Source: Parascedosporium putredinis (taxonomy: Eukaryota > Ascomycota > Sordariomycetes > Microascales > Microascaceae). Taken from it: 64,000 nt of DNA. This document shows positions 24,953 through 37,859 of this stretch, piece by piece (position 1 is the stretch's first letter; each line of letters begins with the position of its first letter). The position numbers and the translations under genes are program-made. Below the pieces are notes generated by a model. The model was not told where the DNA came from. It did no database searches and worked only from the letters and a program-made list of their open reading frames with translations. The stretch lies in NCBI GenBank assembly GCA_949357655.1, contig CASHTG010000009.1, positions 620,001 to 684,000 on the forward strand, given 5' to 3'.

Positions 24953-27900
24953 CTACTCCCTCGGCGTCGGCGGCGGCGGCATCACATCCTCCTGCCCACC
25001 ATCCTCCTTACCCTCCTCGCTCCTCGCCGAGCGCGCCGTCTCCCGCCGCCTCCGCCTCGCCCTCCTCTCCTCCTCGGTCCTCTGCTTCCGCAACGCCTCC
25101 CTCCTCTCCGGATCTACGTCGTCGCCCTCCCCGCCCCGCATGCCTTGCAGCAGCATCGCCGCCCGCGCCGCCACATCGTCCTCGCCCGCCTCCCTAGGCG
25201 ACGAGAGCGCCGGGCTGAGCAAGTTGCCGTCGCTGCCCGCCGCGCTGCCGGGCCGATTTGTGTTTCCACCCGCCGAAACCGAGTGGTGGTAGGCCGCCGC
25301 CGCCGTTCCGTTCGCGCCGCCGCTGCCCGCCTCGCCGCCCGCAGACGACCCCGCGGGTCCCTTGAGCGACGCCTCCACCGAGGGATCTCGTTGAATTCCG
25401 GCACCTTTTGGCCCGACGCGATGCGGTCCCGGTGCCTGTCCTTCAAGCGCGCCCTGCGCCGCCTGTCGCGTTCGTCCTTGGTCGCCGGCGCCGCGGCGCG
25501 CAGCTTCTCCAGCAGCGAGTCCATCGCGCCCGCGTTGACCGGGCTGGGCGGCGCCCCGGCCAAGTTCTTGCTCTCCGCGAGCAGCGGCGACTTGAGCTGC
25601 TGTTTCCTCTTCATCGACGCCTCGTTCTTGCGCCGCGTATCCTCCATCGTCACGTTCTTCTCCCGCGACTTCTTCCACTCCGTCACGAAGCCCGCCAGCT
25701 TGGCGAAGAAGTCGCGTCGCGCGTTCTCGTCGCGCGGATCCTCGCCGTAAAACACCATGATGTCGTCGTACGTCTTGCTCATCTCCTCCAGGTACAGCTG
25801 CATCTGCTCTGCCTTGCGCCGCGCGTCCTTCATGCACCGCTGCACCACCTGGCTCACGCGGTCTTGCGGGTGGAACTTCTTGGGGTCGCTCAGGTTGCCC
25901 GAGTCGAGCGAGGCCTGCACGTTCTTGATATTGTCCACGTACTTCTTGGCGTCCGCCAGCAGGTGGTCCACGTTGATCTTTTGCACCGCAATCACTCCCA
26001 TAATGTCCATGGCGAATCCTTCCCACTCGGGGTACTGGTTGCGCACGATGCGCTCCACCATGTCCGCCAGCGTCGTCTCGTTCTTGTCGTCCTTGACCAT
26101 GCCCAGCCGCGCGAGCGAGCTCAGCTTGAATCCGCGGGCCTGCTTATTGGCGTCGTTCATGTAGTTGCCAATGTCCAGAATCAGACCCAACACGTTCATC
26201 AGCGATACCGAGTCCCGCAGCGACTCCGACACTTCCATAACCTGCCGGATCCTGTTGTTAATTTCGTCGTACTCGATCTCGTACGACCGCGTGAGCGCGA
26301 GAGCCCGCATCCTGCTCTTCCAGTAGTGCTGGAGCTCAAACACCGTAAACAGGTAGATTTGATCTTCCCGCGTGAGCTCCGACGGGTCCTGCTCGCGCCC
26401 GTCCTCCGCCTTGGCGCCCGGCCCCGTCCAGTCCTTGCTGTACGGCGCCATCTGCTTGAGCGTGTTGTCGGGAATGTTGGAAAGGTCGGGCTTCTGCAAA
26501 AAGTCCAGGATACCAGAGTTGTTGAGGAATTCGTCGTCGCAGTGGATAATCTTTTGCACAATCTTTTCGATAGAGTAGGCAGCGCATTTAGCAAAAGCGA
26601 TTTCTGGTACACAACCACCGTGTTAGTCTTGTTCTCTCTCTCCAAAAGAAATACCCCCCTTTTTTTCCCGCCCACTTACCGTAAGCTTTGCGCAAATCGG
26701 ACGAAATGATCTGCTTCTTATCATCCTTCTTGCCTGACCTTCCACCGAGCTTCTTAATCTCCTTGGCCATGAACAGCTTCTCTACCTCGTCCAGGATACC
26801 CTTCTTACTGAGCTCCTGGTACTTTTCTTCCCTTTCCTCCGCCGATGGCGCGTGCGCCGCCCAGTGCGTCGTCATCGGCGAGTCCACCTTGTCCCAATGC
26901 AGCGCCTTGAGCTTCTTCTTGGGCCGCATGACCGGCATCCCGATGCCCTGCGTCGTCGACGAGAAGGAGCTAGCTTGCTGCGAGAGGAAGTGGCCCGAGA
27001 TCGCGCCAGGGAGAGGTGGTGGCGGCGGCGGGGGCCCGCCAAACATCGGAGGCGGAGGCGGCGGCGGAGGCGGCGGTGGTGGTCCACCACCAGCAAGGAA
27101 CCCGGGCGGGGGAGGTGGTGGCGGTGGTGGCGGCGGCGGAGGAGGAGGTGGTGGGGAGGCCCACTACCGGAAGAGATGAGCCCCGGAGGTGGGAGCGGCG
27201 GCGGGGGTGGAGGCGGCACTCCGGTCGTACCTGGAAGGGGAGGCGCGGGCGGCGGCGCGGGCGGCGACGAGGTCGCGGCCGTAACCTTGATCTTGGGGGT
27301 TCGCTGTCGGCGGGGGTGAGGGAGCTTGGGATTCGAGGCTGGGGTGCGAGGGCCCGGTGGTGACGCCGTCGCCGTCCTCGTCGTCGCTGTCGCCGTACCG
27401 CTTGATTTTACCGGTAATCTCGCTGAGGAGGCCGGCCTGCTGCTTGGGGTCGACCGTGGGGCGCCGAATCTCGACGACTCTCGGCTTCTCGTACACCACG
27501 TCGGCGTCGTCGTCCTCGCCGCCGTCCTCCATAATGGTATCGCCGTCGTTGGGGGTTCCGGGCAAGGGTTTGCGGTTGAGGTTGGTGTGCCTCCTGACGC
27601 TGCCCAGCATCCCGGGGCTGAGAGCCGGCTTAGAGATGTCAAGCATAGCGCTGTCGCCGTCGTCGTCGTCGTCGTCCCCACCGTAGCCGTCCATCTCTTC
27701 GCGCAGGGCGCGGAGTCGATCCGACGGACCCACCGTCTCGCCCCAGACCCTGCCCTCGAGCTTGTACTGCGTCTTCTGGCGCTCAATCTGCATCTGCAGG
27801 CGCTCGAGCAGGCGCTCGCGGTCGAGGATGCCTTGCATGCGGACGGGGTCGTCGTCGCCCAGTTTGCTGCCGCCGCCACCGGCGCCACCGGCCGAGCTGT

Positions 27901-30361
27901 TGGCCTTGACGGCATTGGAGGCGGCAATGTCCTGGGCGTCGCGGAGCATGAGGTACAGCTCTCGCGTCTCCAGCTCGTACCGCTGGGCTTCCTTGGCGCG
28001 CACCGTTTGGATGTTCTCCAGCTCGGCCTTGAAGCCATCGGCTTGGCGCCGCTGGGCTTCGATGAAGCGGGACTGTTCCTCGAGCTGCCTCTGCATCTTG
28101 GCCACGAGGCCATCGGCGCCGAGCTCGAGCTGGGCCTTCATCTCGTCCCGCTCCGCGAGGGCGGCGTCGGCGATTTGGCGCGCCTCGAGGGCCTCGTCCG
28201 AGGCCTGGCGCGCCTCGGAGTCGGTGTGCAGCTTGTCCAGCAGGCTCTGGACGGTGAAGTTGAGGCTGCGCTTGAGGTCCATGTCGGGCAGCCTCCTGTC
28301 CATGGCGACATAGCTCAGCATGGAGTCGACGAGCTGGAACATGCGCAGCCTCTCCTCGTTGTCGCTGTTGGGGATGAGCAGGAGATGCTGGAGGGCGGAG
28401 ACAAAGTAGTCTTGCGACTTGGACTCGCCCAGGCGCTGCTGGATCGCGTCGACAATCTGCACGGGATCGTTCAGGTCCTTGACCTCGGCTTCTACGTTAT
28501 CCTTGATGGAGCTGTTGTCCCGCTCCAGCATGTCTTCGTAGTCGATGGCCTCGTTGGTCCGGAACTTCTCGATCTGGGTGTCGATGAATTCGTACTGAAA
28601 CCGCTCCATCTTGGTCATGATGCGCTTAATTCCGCATGCCGTGAACTGGGCGCGAATGTGCACGCGGAGCTGGAGGTCCTTGAATGGCTTGTCGATCATC
28701 ATGTTGACGAGGATGAGGGTAGCGACGGCGTATTCCATGAGCAGGTTCTCCATGCCGACGCCGCCGCTGCGCACCTCTTGGCTCGCGCCGACGAGGCTGC
28801 CCATCTTGCCGCGGCCGTCGATGGCGACCTCGACGAGGCGCATCCACGAGTCGAAGCGCCCATTCTCCGCGTGCTGGGCCTTGACTTGATCGAGGGCCTG
28901 GATGACCTTGAGGTGGCCGTCGCCGTTTCCCCAGTCGCACAAAAAGGTGAGCACCTCGCTCACGAGCTTGCGGGTGGTGATTCTCCCCGACGTCAGGGCG
29001 GTGGCGAGGGCGATGAGGACCTGCTGGTGCTGGAGGGCGTCGTCGGCACCAAACTTATTGTTCATGACGGCCTTGAGACACTTGATGATGTCATACTCGT
29101 GGTCGAGGGACTTGTCTCCCCTCGGCAGCTCGGGGGCGGCGGGGCCGGTGGCCGTCTTTCGGTTGATCTTGAGGAGCAGCGTGGTCAAGGCGACCTGGCC
29201 CTGGCACTCGATGAAGCGCTTAACCCATCCGATCTGCTGGGTCCTGAGGTTGACCTCGAGGCTGCCGAAGCCCTTGGAGTCGAGCTTGTCCTCCATAATC
29301 TTGCGTACGTACCATTCCGGGGCACCCTCTTCCTCGGAATAGGTGGTGATGTCCACGTTGGCGTACTGGCCGGGGCGGGCGGTGGTGCGGCGCTTCTGCT
29401 CGCCCTGCCATTCGGTGAGCCGGTCCTGGTGCAGGAGGGTCCACTTCTTGTCGGCCGGGTAGGCGTTCATCTGTCGACGGGCCTGCTCGGGCAGGTTGTT
29501 CCACCCTCGCTTCTGCATCAGCTGCACAAACATTTGCTCAACCACGCGGTCGTCGTCGGGCCGGGGAAGTGAAAGCCCTCGTGGCCGGTGGAGGGCAGCT
29601 TCGTGAGGCGGTTCGAATCCCGGTTGGAGAGGTAAGAGGAGTAGGAGCTCTGGGAGGAGGCACTAGGTAACGCGGCTATTCTAGATGAGCGAGAGGTCCC
29701 GGAATCGTAGGCAGCGCCACCATTACCTGAAAATATACTAGCATTGTCTCCCGACGTCCTCCCCGTTGTCGTGACGTAAGAGTCGTATCGGGTGTTGATC
29801 GTGCTGCTGCCAAGGCTCGTCCGCCCGGAGCCGGGGCCGGACCATTGCGGAGGCTGGCCCTGAGGCTGCTGGGAGTTTGTCGCGCGCGAGGCCATGGCGA
29901 GGTTCACGGCGGGATGGTGAGGTAGGCGCGCCACCGAATGGTGGGGGAGGTCGCGTTCGGCATGGTGGAAGGATCAAAGGAAGGGTATTGGTGGTAATCT
30001 CCGAGGCTCTTGTTAAGGTGATGGGGCATGGGCTCGCGGCGGCCCTGGCTAGATTGAGCGTCGTGGTAGTCGGCGTGGACGGGGAGCGGCTGTCGTGGCG
30101 GATAGAATCGTAGGGGATGCTCGTGATGACTCCGGCCGTCATGTTCAGGCCGGAGTCGGGGGTGTCGGCGCGGTCAATGGAGACGGCGGAGGAGTTGCGG
30201 TGGTGGTGCGAGGTGCGACTGCTGCTGGCGCCCGAGTCGTGGTAATCGAAGCTCGATAGATGACGGCCGTCGTCGTAGTTTGGCCGGTCGTGCTTGTTTT
30301 TGTTTCGGGAGAAGAAGGATGGGCGGCTCGAGGAAGACCTCGACTTGTCGGAGGACGCCAT
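24953..30361 (-). CDS. Formin (Bni1/SepA type)
   Basis: Actin nucleator and elongator acting at hyphal tips and septa downstream of Rho GTPases. Exons are 30361-26680 and 26603-24953. The Ser-rich N-terminus (MASSDKSRSSSSRPSFFSRN) is followed by the GTPase-binding/FH3 region (VVEQMFVQLMQKRGWNNLPE, about 29545 to 28250), a coiled coil (28250-27750) and an acidic linker. The proline-rich FH1 lies at about 27270-27000 (many PPPPPPP blocks for profilin-actin). The FH2 domain runs from about 26950 to 25700 (KLKALHWDKVDSP, ILDFLQKPDL, LGLILDIGNYMNDANKQARGFKL). A DAD-like tail contains AAMLLQGMRGGE and a basic cluster. Breaks occur near 30040, 29945, 29560, 27300, 27160 and 25390. The long plus-strand frame opposite FH3 is a shadow. 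The assignment is very secure. Confidence 0.95.
26604..26679 (-). other. Intron in the formin FH2 region
   Basis: GTAAGT donor after DLRKAYG and GTACCAG acceptor before the frame continuing KCAAYSIEKIVQKIIHCDDE. The length is 76 bp, and it keeps FH2 in frame. Confidence 0.85.
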
Positions 30362-33300
30362 GTTGGGCCAAAAAAGAGGTCCAGATCCACGCCCTCCCGG
30401 GGATAGGGCGTGGGCGAGGACGGGGCGGGCAGGTAGAGGCGTCAGCTGTCTCGACGTAGGCCCAGTTCAGGGGTGTACGAGTGTATGTGTGTGTGAGAGA
30501 AGTGTAGAGTAGGTGTGTATGCGTGGGCGTGTGTAGTGCGGGATGGGTGGGAGGAGGTTGAGATGACGAAACGGAAGGTCGATGAAACACCGGTTCAAAA
30601 GTGGTGTTCTTTTTTGGCCCTTCTCGTCGGTGCCGCAACGACTCTGCGATTAGGTTTCTACTAGTTCCCGCAATTCTGAAAGGTTTCGCCCCGGCGGTAT
30701 TTCCCTCCGTGAATGGACAGGGGACAGAGGAAAGAAAAACAAGAACAAAAGAAAGAAAGAACCCGTTCTTCCGTTTCCGTTCCCGTTGCCGTCTATTTTT
30801 TTCTTGTTCCTTTTTCTTGTTACCCCTTCTCGCAAGTATTCCCGCTTGCTCAACCCGAGATGTTTTGACGGTGGACGGTCGTAGGCGTAGGCGTAGGCGT
30901 AGGCGTAGGGGTGGGCGATTTGCTAGACCAGGCCAGGAGGGCTCGCATGATTGGGGGCGAGCTTCGCGAATCGGAAATGGGCAGAGTGTGGCCGCAAGTC
31001 CAGAGGAGGGACGATTGGAGGATCTGTCACGTCGGGGCTGCGAACGCATGAATCGGGAGTGTTTTAGCATCAATTCTGGCAAAGTTGAGAATTCTGTCGC
31101 GATCGAGTGGGCCTCAACGAAGATGCTCCTGAGGTCTTGAGGGGGCCGAGGTGGGCGAAGGGGGGAGGGCGAAAAGGGAGTGGTTCAATGGTTTAGGGAA
31201 GAAAATAAAATAATTAAAGAACTGGATGGAGAAAAAGAGTGGATGGCAAGCCCATAACCTAGAAGCACAGATCTACTAACGCCGCGACCGTGAAGGCACG
31301 GAGACAGAGGCGATTGGTGGTAATGGCCAAGTATAGAGGCAGCAACCTTATGATGGTCCCCCAGATCTAGGTATCAATGATGGATGAATCCTCAAAGGAA
31401 AAAAAGGATGCATAGATCCATAGATGTGAGCCATCAACAGATGATGAAGCTTCTTTCTCTTTGCTTTGGTTCCAGGCTCCTACTTTCTAGATGGTCTCTT
31501 TCCGCCTTCTCTCATATCAGGACTGGCTTCTTTTCTTCCCCCTCTGGCTCTCTTCTCTTCCATCTCCCCTTCCGCTTTTCATCATTTTTTTTATTAATCT
31601 TTCGTCTACCCATTCCCCTCTTTTCTTTTCTTTTTCTTTTCTTGTTCTATTTCGACAGGCTAAGCTTGTGGTCGGTGCGGATGTTTCTCGTCGGGGATTT
31701 TCCCCTTTCAACATGGAGACGCAGTAGGATCACTCAAGGCAGCGGGGAGAGAAGGAGAGATGGTCGGAGAGCGCAAAGACCAGGGTCCGTGTGTACGAAG
31801 CCGTTGGTGCATCGAGTCTAGAAGGGGGACCATTGTGTGATACTAGCGCCCTCCTCGATCAGCACTGTTGGTCAAAAAGCTACCTGTGCAGAACAATGCT
31901 TCTCTTTGTCTCGTGCTGTTCTCTTTGGATCGCTGACTCTCCTTACGTTTCCAGTACTCGCCCGGCCTTGCTGCCATCACCAATCTAGAAATGGTATCAT
32001 GGAAGCCCCAGTGCAAGGTCTGCAGTTAGATAGAACATGCTGGTTATGATGGAGTGACAGTATCACTCTTTACTATCTACGAAGTAGGACATGAAAACGT
32101 GCTGTGGTAGGGGAGGGGAAGAGAAGGGGATCCCTTCCAGCTGCAGGGTCCGTTCCCAATGTGATGAAGAAGCACGAAACATGGGACAGCCTCATAAGAA
32201 TGGGAGAATGGCCCAGCGCCAACGCGATTATCAACCCAGTCGGTACCGCCATACTCCCTACTCTCCTCTATATCGATAGGGCTTATCACGCATGTACAAG
32301 TATCGATTCATTCACCACCTCATCCCACGCCGCGCAGGCCAGAGTTCAGCGCCGCCGTTCAAGCCCGGTTTCAATCTTGGGAGCACCTCTGTGATCACAC
32401 CTGGCACGTTGGACGTGCAGGGTTCCCGATGATATCGATGCCGCACGCATACAGTTCAACATGGAGTACCAGCTGGCAGGGCTGGGCGATGAGGAGATGG
32501 AGAGGTTCTGCTGGGCCATGTACCTTGGTACTCCATACCTGATGTCGCTACTGTTCTCCTGTGGGAAATAAGGTATAATTTAGCAAGGTGGACTTGACCC
32601 CTGAAAATGTTACCGGTGCGGGTGATAGTGGCATGCAGCCACTCCGTTCCTTCTTTCAAAGTACTCTCCTTGATACGCCCCAAGTCCGCCTGTATCAATC
32701 CGAGATGCGTCTCCGCCCCGTCCAGCAATTGATTCCATCCCAATCAATGATGTTCACTGGATGATAATACTCACAGAGCTCTCAATCTCATAGTACTTCG
32801 TGTTCAGCGCCCCATGAGATGGAGTCAACTTCACGATTAGCGTGGAGTGTCGAAAGGGGGCGTTTGAGTATCATCGCCCACATCCCCTTTCGTGTCAATC
32901 GACGAGCGGCAATCTAGACCGCGCTGGGCCTTGCCACACATGGTAGAAAAAGAAAGAAAGAAGAAAAAGACCCGCCCCCTTCTTCTTCCCGCCCCGGGTA
33001 GGCTCGAGCTGTGCGTTGAAACACATTCGGCACTCGAACGGGTGAGTTGACATAGCCGAACCAGCGAGAACGAACTCGCTCAAATCCATAATAATCATCA
33101 GCCATCTATCGCCGTCACCTTCCTACTCCCATCCGGTACCCCCTTGAATGTACGTCCAAAAGAAGGGGGCCCATTCTTGCTGGAGAAGCCATGTAAATCC
33201 CAATTCCGCCAACACGTAGTTGCATTATCTGGCGGACGCTTCTACAACCCACCTATGTGATAGCTTGAGCCTTTTCCTCTGTTCTCATCGCCGTAAAGAG

Positions 33301-36069
33301 CAGAGCATAGATCAACCAAAAACTCGTTCATTATTAATCTCCTCCTCTCCCGTCAACAAACTCTACAAGTAACAAAGGCAGCCAACGCTCCGCGCAATCT
33401 CATAGTGGAAAGGCGCACGGCGGCAAACGAGGCCCCTTTTCGATATGTTTCCCCATCATCGTCAAGAAACGGTCCGTCCTATCAATTGCTTAGCCAAGTT
33501 CCTCCTCTCAGAATGATACCCGCTCTTAAGATTACTTGCCAACCGGAGAACACACGAGTGGGCCAGCAGGCCAACCAAGTGGCATGCTAATAAGAGCCAA
33601 GTCATTTGCTTCACATCGATGCCCCCAAGTCTAACGCTACTGATGCGTGGAGAGAGAGGCGTAAATGAAGAATACGACGTGTATAACCCCACATCCATTC
33701 ACTTCAACGTTGCCTTAGCACAGGCCAGACAGACGTACTTCGTAGCTGAGTTGGGTACGGAACTGGGGAGGCGCACTCGAATTAACCCTTGCCCAGCGAC
33801 CTTGACGTGTACATGCGTAGATCCAATAACCCGGCACTGGTTAATCAAAGAGTTCAAACTCACCATGGAATCAAATGGACCGGTTGGGTCCATATTGATC
33901 AAATTCTTCGAGGCCCCGACCCCGTGGGCCCAGTCTTTGGAAACCGGACGAACCAAAGCTCAAGGGCCACCAGTTGATGTTCCATGCCATGCCAGTTGCC
34001 GTGCGGCGGAAACACCACAGCCGATCCTAAATCTAGACTTATTTTTGAGTGATACAGAATCTGGAAGATTCGCCGTCTATGGCTTTGAAACAGAAAAAAA
34101 TCTTTTTTTTCTCTCTTCTTCTTTGCGCCAGTTCCTTCCAAGGCCCAGTTGGCTCGATGTCCATTATCATCAGCTACCTGTACCCACCTCTCGGGACGGG
34201 TATCAAGTGCCCCAGCAAGACTAGTCGCCAGCTCGCTATTGTGGTTCGAAACGCGGGTGGTAAATGTTTCCTCCCAAAGGCAAACATGGGTGGATCTCGC
34301 CAGCCTAATAATGACCGCATGATAATAGTACATGGCTGGTAAGGATGGATGCTATTTAGAATATTGATGCTACTTGAGGTGCCCCTTTATTGATAATACT
34401 GGATCTCGACTTCTATCCTGTCAATACCTTCCGGTAACACTTCCTCTTTGGATTGGGCCTATCCAAACCAGCTTCACCGTTATCTAATACAATGATGGAT
34501 CTCAAGGCTATTATACAACCTTGACGCCTCCAAGGCAAACGCCCTGGAACAAGCCACATCTGATCACACATGAAACAAAGGGAGTCGATCCTCGAACCGT
34601 GGGGTCACTCGTCGAACTACCGACACGGTCTGTCCTGGGTTAACCATGGCTAGCACGGTAAGGGAAGCAAAGAAAACACTTTTCTTTTTCTCGGTGAGCG
34701 CGAGAACAAAAGCTAGGATCAATCCTGGAGCGTATCCCTCACCTCTGTCCCAACCCCTCAGTTCGGTGTGCGCCTCGGTATGATAAGAGTCTCAACGAAA
34801 TCATGTCGACGCGAGAGCATCCTATTCACACCGATATGCGCCAGTCTGGAAGAAGCACTTTCCTAAGGGCGATATCATCTCGTATTTAAACATAGACACT
34901 GTCACTAACGTTTAGTCCCGTAATTGCCTTCCTCTTTATGTATCTAAGGCGTGCTATCGAATGTAAGGGGACCCCATCTTCATTGCTATTTTCAATGCGC
35001 TCTCTAGTTGACGAGATGACGATAGCCAAGTAAATGGCCACGGCGGATGAGTATATCCATATCGCAGTGACTATAGAATCGACACCGGGCCGCACCCAGC
35101 GCAGCTATTGTGAGGTTTCCAAAGAAGTACCATGCACCTGTCTATCAGAGAGGGCCGAACCTTCCGCCCCCATTCTCATCTTAGTGTAATATAATAACAG
35201 AATAAACGACATGGTAAGGGGCCTTGGGAAATGGCACCAAGCTAGTAGAACCGAAGAGCCCTCATTGAGAAAAGAGCCTAGGCTCAAGTGCTGCCTTCTG
35301 ATTTACATTGAATGCTAGTCTTCTTGTTTCATGCCAAGGCCGCCGTGATATCCTCTCACGCGCAAAGGCGGGTCGCGGCCAAGGTGGCCAAGACGCGAGC
35401 AGCGCCGGTGAGGCTTGACAAAGGCTCAACGAGAGGCTTCAGAACATTGAAGAAATTGGACAGCCATATCATACATGAACCATGATCAAACCAAATGATT
35501 GATACTGGAGCATCCACGAGCTCCTTCTCGCTCTGTATTCTACCTCTATGGCCCGTCTAGCGAATTGTCTGGATTCTTGGCGGAGTATCAACGTCTGTCC
35601 TGTCCTCTTCTCCTCCCTCGCTCACGTAATCGCGTCGTCATCGCCAGTCCAGGTTCTACTGGACTTGAGGTGTGCAGCGTCGACGTTTGGCCCCTGAACT
35701 ACTGCGATACCCACTAAAAGGTGTCCCATCATTACTGGCGACTTGATGTGCTCCCCATCAGGCACCAGTTGACTACGGTGCCACTCTACGCTTTTTGGTG
35801 GGTGCCACCTCTTGGTCTCGAATGAGCCACCCTGACCTCATTTGGTTTTTTGGACAACTTGCGCTCCCCAAGCCTTGCCATTCCGCTCACCAGCACCAAG
35901 AGCAACTCCCCGGAGCTCCTAACTACGAGCAGCTTCCTGAAAACAAAAGGAGCCAAAAGGCTACCGACGCGTACTTCGCCTCTCGATCTTATCCCGGCTA
36001 CTTCTCGAGAACCCCCATGCGATTCCCGATTCCGTCTTAGCAGGGAGAGAAATTGCCAAGGCATCCATC
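30362..36069. other. 5.7-kb intergenic region
   Basis: Formin promoter and leader (30362-31200) include TG-rich sequence near 30480-30530 and a GTAGGC hexamer repeat at 30881-30910. The rest (31200-36000) is of mixed composition. Open frames such as 33619-34224 (+) have no domain, start context or intron pattern that I trust. No gene supported; a lowly expressed orphan cannot be excluded. Confidence 0.45.
30881..30910. repeat. GTAGGC hexanucleotide tandem repeat
   Basis: About five near-perfect GTAGGC copies lie in tandem, the last drifting to GTAGGG. They are roughly 520 bp upstream of the formin start codon. Confidence 0.75.
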
Positions 36070-36871
36070 ATGGGGAGCACCGTCGAAGCGATCAAGGTAA
36101 GCATCCGCAGGATATTGGACTAAGAAAAGAATTACGGAAAGCGGAACAAGGGGGAAAAAGGGCGGACATGGAACTCCAACGGGCTGCCGCCTTCAAACCA
36201 AAAGACCAGCCAACTAACAACCACCCCGTTGTCCCTAGATCTTGGTCATACCGGCCGTGATCTCCCTGATCCTCTTCGTCACCGGCCGCTACGTCCTCGT
36301 GCCTATGTGGCGCACCTACCGCCAGCGCTACAGCCAGTACCTACCTCTCGATTCCCTATCCAACCACACCGTGTCCCTGCGCCAAAGGCTCCAAGGGGCC
36401 TACTCGGGCATGTTGGCGCCGACCTGGAGGAGACGCTTCCGCGCGCGCATCGTCGTGGGCGGCGGGCGCGACGACGACGACGACGACGATGTCGAGAACA
36501 ACAATAATGGTCGCCGCGGCGCCGACCGCGACGCAGACGACTCGGACGAGTATACTTCGGAGGAAGGAGAGGAGCTGGCGGACGTGGACGTCGAGTCTTG
36601 GTCTTCTGCGGCGCGGACGGGAGGCAGGACGGACGTCGCGAGCAGCGATAGACGGTTAAGCAGAGAGTGAGTGAGGGATTCCTTTTCCTTCCTTCCTTCC
36701 TTCCTTCCTTCGCCCAACGACTAGGAACGGTTCCCCGTTACCTGGGGGCATTCAAGGAGCCGCATGACTAGGAGAAGTGCTAACCTTTTGTGCCATAGCC
36801 TGGAGGAGGGTTTCATGAGTGATAGCGATGATGACGATGACGGCCGCCATAGACAGAACTACCGGCGCTGA
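36070..36871 (+). CDS. Small single-pass membrane protein with acidic tail
   Basis: Three exons: 36070-36096, 36239-36666 and 36799-36871 (175 codons), with intact frame and good splice sites (GTAAGC/CCCTAG, GTGAGT/CCATAG, branch CTAAC in both). The protein begins MGSTVEAIKILVIPAV. A hydrophobic span at about residues 10-31 (ILVIPAVISLILFVTGRYVLV) is followed by a basic, Tyr-rich juxtamembrane segment (MWRTYRQRYSQYLPLDSLS). Then comes a highly acidic region (a run of Asp at about residue 90, DADDSDEYTSEEGEE) and a DSDDDDDG C-terminal end. The positive charges after the span suggest a signal-anchor with a cytosolic tail. The family looks conserved in filamentous fungi, but I cannot name a function. 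Confidence 0.75.
36688..36711. repeat. CCTT microsatellite inside an intron
   Basis: Five to six CCTT units lie in intron 2 of the small membrane protein gene, just after the donor at 36667. Confidence 0.8.
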
Positions 36872-37859
36872 AAAGCCCGGCATAATAATAGACTTTATGT
36901 TTTCTTTCCTTCATCTTCTTCTTTGTTCCTCCCCGGCCTCGCTTTGCCGAATTGCCTTTTCACCAATCTCATTTGCCATGACACCTCAGATGCGCCAACT
37001 TGACTGACACATGCCAAAGACTTGCCCGTGACCCTTGAGAACAAGCCTCCAGTTGCCATCCAGCCGCATCTTCATAGAGCCGGGCCGTGAGAATCCCTTT
37101 CCCTCCCTGATTCTCCCACTGTTTGCCATTCACGATCTTCCAGTTTAAGGCAGCTTGAGGGTGTTCACATGCGGGATATAAGTCTCGATACGACCTCTTC
37201 CGCCCGGGATGGAAGGCCGTGGAACTGGGAGACTGCGGAACCGCGGCCGAGAAACTTAATCGCCCAAATCTCTCTGCCTCTAGTGATATAAAGTTGAGGT
37301 CCGGGGCCCCTCAAACCACTGACGCTACGCTCCCTCGCCGCCCCTCGATGCGGGATTTCGAACGGCGATGCTGACACACGATAGTTTGTACGGGATCAGT
37401 TTCGGCCTCATTAATCATGTATATAATGAGAGAGACCCCCTGCTTCACGTCGGTCCCTGCCGGTTTACTTCTTTCCTTCTACATCACACTTCTTCGCAGT
37501 CTTCTGAGTCTCAAGTCGAGAAACCCGCGTTCACACAAGCCTTTTCGCTCAAACAACGATACGCACTCCCAGTCTCTGCCGCAAGGTTCCCGTAGAAGCC
37601 ACTTTCTTTCTCTCAACTATCTTGACACCAAGTCAACGTACGTCACCCCAAGGTTCGCCGTAATCCCAAACTACGAACAAAGGATCTAACCATTAGTCCC
37701 AGTGTATAGCAGAACCTCTTACACACACCACTTTTAAGACCGTCTCTCAAGAGCTAGGCATACCACCGCACAGGTTCGGCGCCGCGCACGCACACACAAT
37801 CTAATACACAGGCACACACACACACACACACGGGCATACAGACGTACCGACCCGTCAAC
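36872..37859. other. Intergenic upstream of the RING gene
   Basis: Mixed sequence without a supported gene. A CA microsatellite (37811-37830) and CT/CA-rich sequence immediately precede the RING gene start, as is common for fungal 5' leaders. Confidence 0.5.
37811..37830. repeat. CA dinucleotide microsatellite
   Basis: About ten CA units lie in the presumed 5' leader of the RING gene, some 30 bp before its ATG. Confidence 0.8.

Noticed and set aside
27326..29572. 748-codon open frame on the plus strand
   Set aside because: It is antisense to the GBD/FH3 region of the formin gene, whose protein is clear. GC-rich third positions keep the opposite frame open.
29610..29620. GGTTCGAATCC, a perfect tRNA B-box match
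   Set aside because: It lies inside formin coding sequence, and no A box, cloverleaf or acceptor stem is found around it.
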